NCBI RefSeq assembly: GCF_026341815.1
Contig: NZ_JAPENX010000003.1
Span: 248,001-312,000, forward strand
DNA length: 64,000 nucleotides
Direction of reading: 5' to 3'
Origin: Streptomyces sp. NBC_00572
GTDB taxonomy: Bacteria > Actinomycetota > Actinomycetes > Streptomycetales > Streptomycetaceae
Position numbers and translations under genes: made by a program
In this document: positions 1 through 8,731 of the stretch, piece by piece
Layout: each line of letters opens with the position of its first letter
How positions within the stretch are numbered: the stretch's first letter is position 1
Notes under the pieces: model-generated
Seen by the model: the letters and a program-made list of their open reading frames with translations, nothing else
What the model was told of the DNA's origin: nothing
The model's database searches: none

Positions 1-41
1 AGGGTCACGAGGAGGGCCCCTCGCAGGGCGTTCGCGTTCAT
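1..41 (-). CDS. N-terminus of a gene cut by the window edge
   Basis: A reverse-strand ATG at 39-41 opens a frame reading MNANALRGALLVT to the window edge, like the start of a signal peptide or first membrane helix. Upstream a TTAAC-like -35 and TAGCGT -10 lie about 7 nt before the ATG, so the transcript may be leaderless. Only 13 codons are visible and the function cannot be told. Confidence 0.4.
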   Translation of the reverse strand, partial: MNANALRGALLVT

Positions 42-114
42 GCCTCCGACGCTAGGAAGCCGCGCGGCCCCGGTTAAGGTCCACTTCTGTCACGCCATCG
101 GGGACCACTTCTCG

Positions 115-238
115 GTCACGCCGTCGGGAGCCAGCCGTCGGAGGGCGGCGTCTCCGTCACGCCGTCGGGAGCCAGCCGTCGGAGGGCCGCGTCTCCGTCA
201 CGCCGTCAGGAGCACGCCGTCGGAGGGCCGCTGCTCGG
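115..238. repeat. 41-bp tandem repeat, about three copies, ending at the GlxA stop
   Basis: Units begin with GTCACGCCGTCGGGAG-like sequence at 115, 156 and 197. The next 41-bp step falls at 238, where the copy (GTCAGGCCGCCGG) contains the stop codon of the regulator at 239. Each unit therefore looks like a diverged copy of the 3' end of that gene plus its stop. A partial extra copy starts near 89. Confidence 0.75.
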
Positions 239-1222
239 TCAGGCCGCCGGAAACCGCTTCGGACCGGTTCGTGAGCGGAAGGTGCGGCGGTAGGTGTCCG
301 GGGGCACGCCGACGGTGCGGTTGAAGTGCCGGCGCAGGGTTGTGGCAGTGCCCATGCCGGTGGCCGTCGCGATGCCCTCGACGCTCTCGTCGGTGGCCTC
401 CAGCAACTCCTGCGCGTGGCGGATCCGCTGGGTCAGCAGCCACTGCAGCGGGGTCGTACCGGTCACCGACCGGAAGTGCCGGCCCAGGTTGCGCGAGCTC
501 ATCCGCGCCTGGCGGGCCAGGTCCTCCACGGTCAGCGGCTGGTCGAGGCGCTCCATCACCCAGGGGAGCAGGTCGCCGAGCGGGTGGTCGTCCCGTTCGG
601 GCACCGGGGTGGTGACGAACTGGGCCTGGCCACCCGCGCGGTGCGGCGGTACGACCAGGCTGCGGGCGATGGTGTTGGCGACCGCCGAACCGTGGTCGAG
701 GCGGACGAGGTGCAGGCACAGGTCCATCGCGGCGGCCTTGCCCGCGGAGGTGAGCACCTGGCCGTCGTCCACGTAGAGCACGTCCGGGTCGACCTCCACC
801 AGGGGGTGGCGGGCGGCGAGTTCCTCCGTGTGGGCCCAGTGCGTGGTCGCGCGCCTGCCGTCGAGGAGGCCGGCGGCGGCCAGCACGAACGCTCCGGTGC
901 AGAGCGAGGCCACGCGCGCGCCTGCCTCGTGGGCGGCGCGCACCGCCTCGACGAGATCCGCGGGCGGGGGCTCGTCGGCATCGGCGAGGGCGGGGACGAT
1001 CACCGTGTCGGCGCGCGCCAGCCGGTCGAAGCCGCCGTCGGGCTCCACCCGGAACCGGCCGATCCGCACGGCCTCCGGTCCGCAGAGGGCGACCTCGTAC
1101 CAGGGCTCGGTGACACCGGCGGGGGCGGGACCGAAGACCTCGTACGCAACGGACAGCTCGAAGTGCCGCATTCCCTCGGTGACGGCCAGCGCGACAGTAC
1201 TCACGTCCGTAATTGTACGCAT
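239..1222 (-). CDS. GlxA/FtrA-type AraC family transcriptional regulator (DJ-1/PfpI plus HTH)
   Basis: A 327-residue protein. Residues 8-180 form a DJ-1/PfpI-like domain with the nucleophile-elbow-like motif SLCTG at 106-110, which usually serves as a ligand or amidase-like sensor in this family. Residues 218-318 form an AraC HTH pair (LARQARMSSRNLGRHF and the GVPPDTYRR end). The start MRTITDV was chosen because it opens the domain; a longer frame to 1330 would run into the divergent gene. It is transcribed away from the saccharopine-dehydrogenase-like gene across a 91-bp gap and probably controls it. The effector is unknown. Confidence 0.85.
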   Translation of the reverse strand: MRTITDVSTVALAVTEGMRHFELSVAYEVFGPAPAGVTEPWYEVALCGPEAVRIGRFRVEPDGGFDRLARADTVIVPALADADEPPPADLVEAVRAAHEAGARVASLCTGAFVLAAAGLLDGRRATTHWAHTEELAARHPLVEVDPDVLYVDDGQVLTSAGKAAAMDLCLHLVRLDHGSAVANTIARSLVVPPHRAGGQAQFVTTPVPERDDHPLGDLLPWVMERLDQPLTVEDLARQARMSSRNLGRHFRSVTGTTPLQWLLTQRIRHAQELLEATDESVEGIATATGMGTATTLRRHFNRTVGVPPDTYRRTFRSRTGPKRFPAA

Positions 1223-1313
1223 GATGTCGTTCCAGACACTCGTGTGCGCGACGCGTGCGGGCCAGGATTGCCACAACAGATCAGCGAAAACGGTTCGAGA
1301 GCAGGGGAAATTC

Positions 1314-2345
1314 ATGGAATCGGGTCTCACTGTCGCGGTGTTCGGCGCCTACGGACACACCGGGCGGTTCGTGGTGGCGGAGCTCCTCTCCCGCGGGTTC
1401 GTCCCGGTGGCCTCCGGTCGCGACGCGGAGAAGCTCCGGGCTCTCGCGGCATCCCGTCCGGGGCTCGACGTCCGCCCCGCGTCGATCGACGACCCCGCGT
1501 CGCTCGACCGCGCGCTGGCCGGTGCCGCGGCCGTGATCAACTGCGCCGGACCCTTCGCCGCGACCGGCGCCCCGGTGATCGAGGCGGCGCTGCGCGCCGG
1601 GATCCCGTACGTGGACGTGGCCGCCGAGATCGAGGCCAACGTCGACACGTTCGCCCGGTTCGAGGACCGTGCCCGGGCCGCGGGCACGGTGATCGTCCCC
1701 GCGATGGCCTTCTACGGCGGCCTCGGCGACCTGCTGGCCACCACGGCCATGGGCGACTGGACGACGGCCGACGAAGCGCACGTCGCGTACGGGCTGAGCA
1801 GCTGGCACCCCACCGCCGGGACCCTCGCCGCGGGCAAGGTGTCCCGCGAGCGGCGGAACGGCCGGCACGTCCGCTTCACCCAGGGGCAGCTGGAGTACCA
1901 CGACGACGAGTTCGCGATCCTGGACTGGCCCTTCCCCGCCCCGATGGGCACCCGGCCCGTCATCGGCGAGTTCACGATGGCCGACGTCGTCACCATCCCG
2001 AGCCATCTGAAGGTGCCCGAGGTCCGCACGTACATGGCGGTCGACGCTGCCCAGGACCTGTCCGCGCCGGACGCGTCGGCACCGGCCGCGGTCGACGAGC
2101 ACGGCCGGTCCGCGCAGACCTTCCTCGTGGACGTCGTCGTGCGCTCCGGCGGCGCGGAACGACGGGCCGTCGCCGTGGGGCAGGACATCTACGCCGTCAC
2201 CGCGCCGCTCGCGGTGGAAGCGGTCGGACGGATCCTCAGCGGCCGGACCCGTACGACCGGCGTCGCCTCGGCCGGGGAGCTCTTCGACGCACCCGACTTC
2301 CTGCGCGCGCTGTCCCCGCACATCTCCGTCGAACTGCACCGGTGA
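1314..2345 (+). CDS. Saccharopine dehydrogenase family NAD(P)-binding protein
   Basis: A 343-residue protein starting MESGLTVAVFGAYGHTGRF, a Rossmann fold whose GAYGHTGR loop replaces the classical GxGxxG. INCAGPF and the later YVDVAAE segment are typical of the family of enoyl-reductase or saccharopine-reductase-like oxidoreductases. It begins 8 nt after an AGCAGGGG ribosome site. The divergent GlxA-type gene is the likely regulator. The substrate is not predictable; other members act on lysine or lipid intermediates, but many are uncharacterised. Confidence 0.85.
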   Translation: MESGLTVAVFGAYGHTGRFVVAELLSRGFVPVASGRDAEKLRALAASRPGLDVRPASIDDPASLDRALAGAAAVINCAGPFAATGAPVIEAALRAGIPYVDVAAEIEANVDTFARFEDRARAAGTVIVPAMAFYGGLGDLLATTAMGDWTTADEAHVAYGLSSWHPTAGTLAAGKVSRERRNGRHVRFTQGQLEYHDDEFAILDWPFPAPMGTRPVIGEFTMADVVTIPSHLKVPEVRTYMAVDAAQDLSAPDASAPAAVDEHGRSAQTFLVDVVVRSGGAERRAVAVGQDIYAVTAPLAVEAVGRILSGRTRTTGVASAGELFDAPDFLRALSPHISVELHR

Positions 2346-2366
2346 CGGACGCCCGGCCGGCTCGGC

Positions 2367-3758
2367 TCACTCCGAAGGGGCCGGCGAGGGGAGCCCGCGG
2401 GCCCCTTCGGTCCTGGCCCCGGTGAGCTTCGCCCCGGTCAGGCGCGCGCCTCGGAGGTCCGCGCCGGTGAGGTTCGCGCCCGTCAGATTCGCGCCGGTCA
2501 GGTTCGCGTCGCGCAGGTCCGCCTCCGTCAGATCGGCTCCGGTCAGGTCCGCGTCCGTCAGGTTCGCGCTCTTCTCGATGACTCCGGAGACGATCTTGGC
2601 CTGCAGGGACGCGTCGGCCGCGCTGAACTTGGCGCCACGAAGTCGGGTCTTCACCAGTGACGCGCCGGTCAGGTCGGCATCGACCAGGATCGCCCCCGTC
2701 AGGTTCGATCCGCCGAGATTCGCCTCGGTGAGGTCCGCGTCCCACAGCACGGCGCGGGACAGGTCGGACGGCTTGACGTACAAGGGTGCGCCCGTGTCCG
2801 TCCCCAGGAACGTGCCCCGCAGGATCGCGCCGCCGAGATCCGCTTCGGTCAGGTCCGACCCGAGGATGTTGGCCTCGGTCAGGTCGGCCGAGCTCAGATC
2901 GGCCTCGCGGAGATCGGTCCGCAGGAGCTGCGCCTGCCTGAGGTTGGCCTCGTTGCAGAAGGCACCCCGCAGGTCCGCTCCGAACACGTTGGCGTGACGC
3001 AGGTCCGCACGTTCGAGGTTCACGTACGCGAAGGGGGCTCGTGTCCGGGGGAACGCGCCGCTCTCGGGAATCCTCGCGATGTCCCCGGAGGCCCAGGCGG
3101 TCAGGACCAGACCCCGGAGGTCCACCTGGTTCCAGTCGACCTGCGCGTCTCGGTCGTGGCGAGGGGCGCGGCGTGCCAGCACGTCCACCACAGCCGCCAC
3201 GTCCGTGGCCGGATGACGGAGGACGGGTGACTCCTCGCTCTCCCCCGCCCGCTGCGGCTCTTTCGCGAACCCGGTCGCCGGAACGCTCGCGTGGCGTCGT
3301 ACGTACGCCGAGAGGACCAGGACGATCCTGGGCTGGTCGCGCGGAGAGTCCTGCATGATGCGCTCCAGGGCGTAGATCCCGCCGAAGCGCACGTCCAGGG
3401 ACGGGGAGCCGAGATTGGTGATCGCGTCGTTGAACCGGCTCGTGAGCTGGCCCTGTTCGGCGACCCGGACCTCCCGCCAGGTGAAGAGCAGGGCGACTAT
3501 CGCGGCAAGACCGGGCAGGACTGCCACCAGGAGGACGGGCCACTGCGAGCGGCCCCGGGCGGGCGCGCCAGGAGTACCCGTGACGCGGCGACGGCGCCTC
3601 CGCCGGGCCTCGCGCCGGTACGCGATCCGAGCAAGCCATCCGCCGCGCGTGCGTCCCCTCACCGGTCCATGGCAGTCGACGGACCCCGAGACGGGCCGAC
3701 GCCACACCGTCGAGGCACCCGATCGACGTAGAGGACGCGTCACGGGCCTCGGCATCAT
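2367..3758 (-). CDS. Membrane-anchored pentapeptide-repeat protein
   Basis: A 463-residue protein. An Arg-rich N-terminus (RREARRRRRRR) precedes one hydrophobic helix near residues 73-93 (WPVLLVAVLPGLAAIVALLF). Next comes a segment with FGGIYALERIM, common in pentapeptide-repeat proteins of actinobacteria. The C-terminal half is a run of A(D/N)LxxA repeats such as ADLTEANL, predicted to form a right-handed quadrilateral beta-helix. The basic N-terminus suggests the repeats are cytoplasmic or surface-facing from a single anchor. The start is one of two adjacent ATGs (3758, 3755). It is convergent with the preceding oxidoreductase, 21 bp apart. Cellular role unknown. Confidence 0.8.
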   Translation of the reverse strand: MMPRPVTRPLRRSGASTVWRRPVSGSVDCHGPVRGRTRGGWLARIAYRREARRRRRRRVTGTPGAPARGRSQWPVLLVAVLPGLAAIVALLFTWREVRVAEQGQLTSRFNDAITNLGSPSLDVRFGGIYALERIMQDSPRDQPRIVLVLSAYVRRHASVPATGFAKEPQRAGESEESPVLRHPATDVAAVVDVLARRAPRHDRDAQVDWNQVDLRGLVLTAWASGDIARIPESGAFPRTRAPFAYVNLERADLRHANVFGADLRGAFCNEANLRQAQLLRTDLREADLSSADLTEANILGSDLTEADLGGAILRGTFLGTDTGAPLYVKPSDLSRAVLWDADLTEANLGGSNLTGAILVDADLTGASLVKTRLRGAKFSAADASLQAKIVSGVIEKSANLTDADLTGADLTEADLRDANLTGANLTGANLTGADLRGARLTGAKLTGARTEGARGLPSPAPSE

Positions 3759-3827
3759 GGGCCTCGGCCCGGACAGGCCGGGGAAGCACGACAGCGGACA
3801 GCGGACAGCGAGATGGGGCCACACGGA

Positions 3828-5381
3828 ATGAGCAGCCACGGACAGGCGGCCTGGGAGCTGCTCCTGCCGGCCGTCGGAGCCCCGGCGCGGCGGCGGGGCC
3901 GGGTCCTCCAGGAGGCGCTGCGCGAGGCGGTGCGCTCGGGCCGGCTCGCGGCCGGAACGCGGCTGCCGTCGACGCGCGCGCTCGCGACCGACCTGGGTGT
4001 GTCCCGGGGCCTGGTGACGGAGGCGTACGAGCAGCTGACCGCCGAGGGGTACCTGCGCAGCGACCGGGGCGCGGGCACCTGGGTGGGTGACGCGGCGAGG
4101 GGGCGCCTCACCGGCCGGAACGGGGCGGCGGTGGGGAGCACCGGGTCGGCGGGCCCCGGCCGGACCGGGGCGGCGGAGGGGAGCGGCGGGCCGCGCCCGC
4201 TCGGGGGTACGCACGCGCGTGGAGCGCGAGGGGCCTCCTTGGGCGCGTACCCGCATCGTGCCCACGGCCCCGCCCCGGGGGCGCCCGGTGTCCTGGTGGA
4301 CTTCCATCCGGGGACCCCCGACCTGTCGCTCTTCCCGCGGGCCGCCTGGTCGGCGGCGCAGCGCGCCGTCCTGGCCCGGCTGGCCCACCCGGCGCTCGGC
4401 TACCCGGACCCGCGCGGGCTGCCCGAGCTGCGGGAGGCGCTGGCCGGGATGCTGACCCGGCGGCGGGGCGTGGTGGCCGATCCGGAGCGGCTCGTGGTCT
4501 GTTCGGGTGTGGCGCAGGCATCGACGCTGCTCGGTTTCGTCCTGCGGGCGCGGGGTCTTGACGCGGTCGGCATCGAGGATCCCGGCAGCCCGGAGCACGG
4601 GCGGCTGTTCGCCTCGACCGGTCTGGACACGGTGTGGCTGCCCCTGGACGAGGAGGGGCTGTGCCCGGCGCCGCTCGCGGCCTCCGGGGTACGGGCGGTG
4701 GTCGTGACGCCTTCGCACCAGTTCCCGTCCGGGATCAGCTGGTCGGCCGAGCGCCGTGCCGCGCTGCTCGACTGGGCGCGGGCGGTGGACGGGTACGTCC
4801 TGGAGGACGACTACGACGGCGACTTCCGGTACGACCGGGCTCCGGTCGGCGCGCTCCAGGGGCTCGACCCGGAGCGGGTCGTCTACGCGGGCTCGGTCAG
4901 CAAGTCGCTCGCCCCGGGGCTCCGGCTCGGCTGGATGCTCGTCCCCGAGGCACTGCTCGGCGAGGTCGTCGAGCGCAAGCGGACGATGGACCTCGGCAAT
5001 CCCGTACTCGACCAGGCGGTGCTCGCGGAGTTCGTGACGCGGGGCGGGTACGACCGGCAGCTGCGCCGCTGCCAACGCGCCTACCGGGAGCGGCGGGACG
5101 CCCTGCTCGCCGCGCTCGCGGAGCACCTGCCGGGGACCGGGGTGAGCGGCATCGCGGCCGGGCTGCACGTCATCGCGCGCGTACCGGCGCGTTACGGTCC
5201 GCCGGAGCGGTTCCTGGCGCGGGCGGCGGAGGCCGGGGTGGCGCTGCGGCCGCTTGAGGACTACGGAACGGCGCGGCCCGGGGACGGGGACGTGCGGCTC
5301 GTCATCGGGTACGCGCATCTGACGCCGTCCGCCGTGACGACCGGGGTTCGGCTGGTGGCGGAGGCGGCCGGCCGGGAGTGA
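3828..5381 (+). CDS. MocR/PdxR-type regulator: GntR HTH fused to PLP aminotransferase domain
   Basis: A 517-residue protein. Residues about 20-90 are a GntR winged helix (LREAVRSGRLAAGTRLPSTRALATDLGVSR). A Gly-rich linker follows, then a fold-type I aminotransferase domain with DYDGDFRYDR and the PLP lysine in SVSKSLAPG near residue 358. Such proteins regulate PLP, GABA or amino-acid genes and the domain binds PLP as effector. An in-frame ATG at 3813 is an alternative start. It is divergent from the pentapeptide gene by 69 bp. The linker is longer and more Gly/Ala-rich than usual. Confidence 0.88.
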   Translation: MSSHGQAAWELLLPAVGAPARRRGRVLQEALREAVRSGRLAAGTRLPSTRALATDLGVSRGLVTEAYEQLTAEGYLRSDRGAGTWVGDAARGRLTGRNGAAVGSTGSAGPGRTGAAEGSGGPRPLGGTHARGARGASLGAYPHRAHGPAPGAPGVLVDFHPGTPDLSLFPRAAWSAAQRAVLARLAHPALGYPDPRGLPELREALAGMLTRRRGVVADPERLVVCSGVAQASTLLGFVLRARGLDAVGIEDPGSPEHGRLFASTGLDTVWLPLDEEGLCPAPLAASGVRAVVVTPSHQFPSGISWSAERRAALLDWARAVDGYVLEDDYDGDFRYDRAPVGALQGLDPERVVYAGSVSKSLAPGLRLGWMLVPEALLGEVVERKRTMDLGNPVLDQAVLAEFVTRGGYDRQLRRCQRAYRERRDALLAALAEHLPGTGVSGIAAGLHVIARVPARYGPPERFLARAAEAGVALRPLEDYGTARPGDGDVRLVIGYAHLTPSAVTTGVRLVAEAAGRE

Positions 5382-5466
5382 TCCGTTCGAGCGATCGGTC
5401 CGGATGATCCGTCCCGGTGATCGGTCCCGGTGGTCTGCTCAAGCGATCGGTCCCGGTGATCTGTTC
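5379..5466. repeat. 26-bp tandem repeat starting exactly at the MocR stop codon
   Basis: TGATCCG at 5379 (the stop codon), TGATCCG at 5405, TGGTCTG at 5431 and TGATCTG at 5457 are each 26 bp apart. Each unit carries a GATCGGTCC core (5393, 5419, 5445). It fills most of the gap to the phoD promoter region. Confidence 0.8.
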
Positions 5467-5553
5467 ACGCGGGGTTCGTGTGGACGCCGCCCCCGGCCGT
5501 TAGGCATGGGGCGACGCACCGCCCCCGCCCGGACGCCCCTCGGAGGCCCTTCC

Positions 5554-7146
5554 ATGTCCCAGTCCGTACCCGGTAGTTCCCCCTCCCCGGCCCGACGCAG
5601 CGTGCTGCGCGGTTCGCTGGCCGCCTCGGCGGCGCTCACCCTCGGCGGTGCCGGTCTCGCGGCCCCGGCGTTCGCCCTGTCGGGCCGCCCCCGCGCCGAG
5701 TGGGGTGTGCAGACGGGTGACGTCACCACGTCCTCCGGTCTGGTGTGGGTGCGCTCGGACCGGCCGGCACGCATGCTCGTGGAGACCTCGGCGAGCGAGT
5801 CGTTCCGGCGGGTACGCCGCCACCACGGGCCGCTGATCGGCGCGGGCACGGACTTCACCGGGACCACCTCCCTGCGCGGGCTGCCGGCCGGCGAGCAGAT
5901 CCACTACCGGGTCACCCTCGCGGACCCGGACGATCCGCGCCGGACCGGCGAGCGGATCGTCGGCACCTTCCGTACCGCCCCCGACCGGCGTCGTGACGGC
6001 GTCCGGTTCCTCTGGTCGGGTGACATCGCCGGGCAGGGCTGGGGCATCAACCCGGACATCGGCGGCTTCCGCGCGTACGAGGAGATGCGCCGCCTCGACC
6101 CGGACTTCTTCCTGTGCAGCGGGGACTCGATCTATGCCGACGGGGTCATCCAGCCGAGCGTGACGCTGCCCGACGGACGGGTCTGGCGGAACGTCACGAC
6201 GCCGGAGAAGTCGAAGGTCGCGGAGACCCTCGACGAGTACCGGGGCAACTTCCGCTACAACCTCCTCGACCACAACGTCCGGGCGTTCAACGCGCAGGTG
6301 CCGTCGGTGGTGCAGTGGGACGACCACGAGGTGCGCAACAACTGGTACCCGGGCCAGATCCTGGACGACGCGCGCTACACGGAGAAGGACGTGGACGTCC
6401 TCGCCTCGCGCGCGCTGCGCGCCTTCGGCGAGTACACGCCGGTGTCCACCCTCCACGCGCGCGGTGGCGGTCGCGAACGCCGGATGCACCGCGTGGTGCG
6501 GTACGGGCCGCTGCTCGACGTGTTCGTGCTCGACATGCGCTCGTACCGGAACGCCAACTCCCCCGGCCGCCAGGCCGACGACACCACCGGCATCCTCGGC
6601 GCCGAGCAACTGGCCTGGCTGAAGCGGGAGCTGGCCGGTTCCACCGCGGTGTGGAAGGTGCTCGCGGCGGACATGCCGCTCGGCCTGGTCGTACCGGACG
6701 GCGCGGCGAACATCGAGGCGATCGCGCAGGGCGATCCCGGCGCGCCGCTGGGCCGTGAGCTCCAGATCGCGGAGCTGCTGCGGTTCGTCAAGCACCGGCG
6801 GATCACCGGCACGCTGTGGCTGACGGCGGACGTGCACTACACCTCGGCCCAGCACTACGCGCCGGAGCGGGCGGCCTTCCAGGACTTCGCACCGTTCTGG
6901 GAGTTCGTGTCCGGGCCGCTGGCCGCGGGCGGCTTCCCGGCGAACGCGCTCGACGCGACCTTCGGCCCGGAGCGGGTGTTCGTCCGGGCGCCGGAGCGGG
7001 CAAACCTGTCGCCGATGGAGAGCCCGCAGTACTTCGGGGAGGTCGACATCGACGGCCACAGCGGGGAACTGACGGTCCGTCTGCGAGCCGAGGGCGGGAC
7101 GGTGCTGTTCAGCAAGGTGCTGCGGCCGGGTCGCGTCGGACAGTAA
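5554..7146 (+). CDS. phoD: PhoD-type alkaline phosphatase/phosphodiesterase, Tat-exported
   Basis: A 530-residue protein. The N-terminus carries a twin-arginine signal (RRSVLRGSLAASAALTLGG, then AAPAFA as likely cleavage site). A PhoD N-terminal beta-domain (WGVQTGDVTTSSGLVWVRSD) follows. The metallophosphatase core has FLWSGDIAG, FFLCSGDSIYADG, VVQWDDHEVRNNW and LTADVHY, the metal-binding set of PhoD. It should release phosphate from phosphodiesters or teichoic acid outside the membrane. The start was chosen for the Tat signal; an upstream in-frame start at 5404 would lie in the repeat array. PhoD genes are usually PhoP-controlled, but no clear PHO box was made out. Confidence 0.9.
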   Translation: MSQSVPGSSPSPARRSVLRGSLAASAALTLGGAGLAAPAFALSGRPRAEWGVQTGDVTTSSGLVWVRSDRPARMLVETSASESFRRVRRHHGPLIGAGTDFTGTTSLRGLPAGEQIHYRVTLADPDDPRRTGERIVGTFRTAPDRRRDGVRFLWSGDIAGQGWGINPDIGGFRAYEEMRRLDPDFFLCSGDSIYADGVIQPSVTLPDGRVWRNVTTPEKSKVAETLDEYRGNFRYNLLDHNVRAFNAQVPSVVQWDDHEVRNNWYPGQILDDARYTEKDVDVLASRALRAFGEYTPVSTLHARGGGRERRMHRVVRYGPLLDVFVLDMRSYRNANSPGRQADDTTGILGAEQLAWLKRELAGSTAVWKVLAADMPLGLVVPDGAANIEAIAQGDPGAPLGRELQIAELLRFVKHRRITGTLWLTADVHYTSAQHYAPERAAFQDFAPFWEFVSGPLAAGGFPANALDATFGPERVFVRAPERANLSPMESPQYFGEVDIDGHSGELTVRLRAEGGTVLFSKVLRPGRVGQ

Positions 7147-7220
7147 CGCCTGATCGGAAGCGGTGCGGGAGCCGGGTCCCGGCGGTCGTGAAGGCCGGAC
7201 GGGCCCCGGCTCCCCAGTGA

Positions 7221-7243
7221 TTGTCAGTGCCGGGTCCTAACGT
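7221..7243 (+). promoter_or_regulatory. PafBC-dependent (RecA-NDp) DNA-damage promoter, leaderless
   Basis: TTGTCAGTG at 7221-7229, an 8-nt spacer, and TAACGT at 7238-7243 match the published actinobacterial consensus tTGTCRGTG-N8-TAnnnT exactly. The ATG of the SWIM gene begins 7 nt after the -10, where transcription should start, so the mRNA is expected to be leaderless. Established motif; its activity here is inferred. Confidence 0.85.
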
Positions 7244-7250
7244 CGTTTCC

Positions 7251-8672
7251 ATGACGCGATCCGTACAGGCACTCGCCTATGTCCGCCCTTCCGCGCTGGA
7301 GTCGACCGGCTCCGGCCGGCTGCTCGGGCTGGAGACGGCGGGGGGTCTCACGCCCCGGGGGGTCGAGGCCCATCCCCGCTTCTTCGCCGGCTTCCTGGCC
7401 TCGCCGCAGGTCGCGGCCCGCGGTCTGCTCGCGGTCGCCGACGTGGCCGCGGCCCGCTACCACCAGCGGATACGGCCGGGGTCGCTCGACCCGGTGGTGA
7501 CGGGGAACGGGGACCGGCTGCGTTTCGAGTCGTTCTCCGGCTGCGGCGGGGTGTACGCGCGCCTGGACGTCCTCGACGAGGGCCTCGGCGGTACGGAGAC
7601 GGGGCACGGAACGACCAACGTCGACGTCAACAACCCGCTGCGCGAGGCACTGTCGCGCATGACGGGGGACGATCCGCTGCATCTCCGGGTGGGTCCTGAG
7701 GAGATGGCGGTGACCACGCTCGCGGGAGCGGTCGTGGAGAAGAAGGTCCCGCTGCCGGACCGCTGGCTGCGGGGCTTCGCCGAGGCGCAGGTCGCCTCGG
7801 CCCGGTTCGATCTGCGGGCCGAGCTGAGCGGGGCGGAGGCCGTGCGTTTCCTCCGGTCCCTGCCGCGCAACCAGGCCCGTGGACGCGGGCCGATGTGGAT
7901 CACGCAGTCCGGCCGGACCCTGCGGCCGACGACCCGGCCGGGCGCGGGCGCGGTGTGCCTGCCGGGACCCGACCGGCTCGTCGCCCTGGAGAGGGTGCTG
8001 CGGCACGCGACGGGGCTCCGGGTGTACGGGCCGGTGCCGGACGGCACCCTGGCCACGGCGAGCGCCTGGGAGGTGGTCCTGCCGGGCATGCGGCTCACGC
8101 TGACGCTGTCGCCGGACCTCGCGCGGGGCTTCTCCGGCGAGGGCGGGGTCCTGGAGGCCCTGGCGACGGAGGAGGCCGCGCAGGACGCCGAGCTGATCGC
8201 GGTCCTCCTCGCCTGGGAGCCGCGGATCGATCCGGCCGATCTCGCGGCGCAGGCCGGGCTCACGATCGGCCGGGTGCGGGCGGCGCTGACCCGGCTCGGC
8301 ACGGCCGGGCGGGTGGGGTACGACGTGGCGGACGCGGCCTACTTCCACCGGGAGCTGCCGTACGACGCGGACCGCGCCGAGCGGCACAACCCGCGCCTGG
8401 TGAGCGCCCGCCGACTGGTGGCGGAGGGGGCGGTGGCCCTCGAAGGCGAACCGGCGACGGTGGCCTCGGGCGAACGGCGGTACCGGGTGCGGGAGTCGGA
8501 CGGGGTGCTGAGCTGCACCTGCCAGTGGTGGGCCGACTACCGGGGCAGGCGCGGCCCGTGCAAGCACGCGCTCGCGGTGCGGATGGTCCGAAGGGGCGGG
8601 ACGGTCGCCGAACCGGCGGGGCAGACCGCTCCGGGCACGGGAGCGGAAACGGCGGCGGGAGGGGCCCGATGA
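7251..8672 (+). CDS. SWIM zinc-finger protein
   Basis: A 473-residue protein. The C-terminus carries a SWIM motif, CTCQW followed about 11 residues later by CKH (CxC-xn-CxH). The region before it (AAQAGLTIGRVRAALTRLG) resembles a winged-helix segment. SWIM proteins bind DNA or partner proteins and some act in recombination repair. The start follows a PafBC promoter with no room for a ribosome site, and the stop overlaps the ATG of a possible early start of the DUF6493 gene (ATGA at 8669). The two are probably one DNA-damage-inducible operon. Confidence 0.85.
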   Translation: MTRSVQALAYVRPSALESTGSGRLLGLETAGGLTPRGVEAHPRFFAGFLASPQVAARGLLAVADVAAARYHQRIRPGSLDPVVTGNGDRLRFESFSGCGGVYARLDVLDEGLGGTETGHGTTNVDVNNPLREALSRMTGDDPLHLRVGPEEMAVTTLAGAVVEKKVPLPDRWLRGFAEAQVASARFDLRAELSGAEAVRFLRSLPRNQARGRGPMWITQSGRTLRPTTRPGAGAVCLPGPDRLVALERVLRHATGLRVYGPVPDGTLATASAWEVVLPGMRLTLTLSPDLARGFSGEGGVLEALATEEAAQDAELIAVLLAWEPRIDPADLAAQAGLTIGRVRAALTRLGTAGRVGYDVADAAYFHRELPYDADRAERHNPRLVSARRLVAEGAVALEGEPATVASGERRYRVRESDGVLSCTCQWWADYRGRRGPCKHALAVRMVRRGGTVAEPAGQTAPGTGAETAAGGAR

Positions 8673-8731
8673 GCGGGCACGGTCGCGAGGAACGGGAAGC
8701 GGAACACAATCGCGGGGGGACGGAGAACACC

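Noticed and set aside
115..238. 41-bp repeats as a CRISPR array
   Set aside because: Units are directly adjacent with no unique spacers, and they derive from the neighbouring gene end.
2236..3822. Long reverse frame of 528 codons across the pentapeptide gene
   Set aside because: Arg/Gly/Pro-rich shadow of the real gene in another frame, without domain features.
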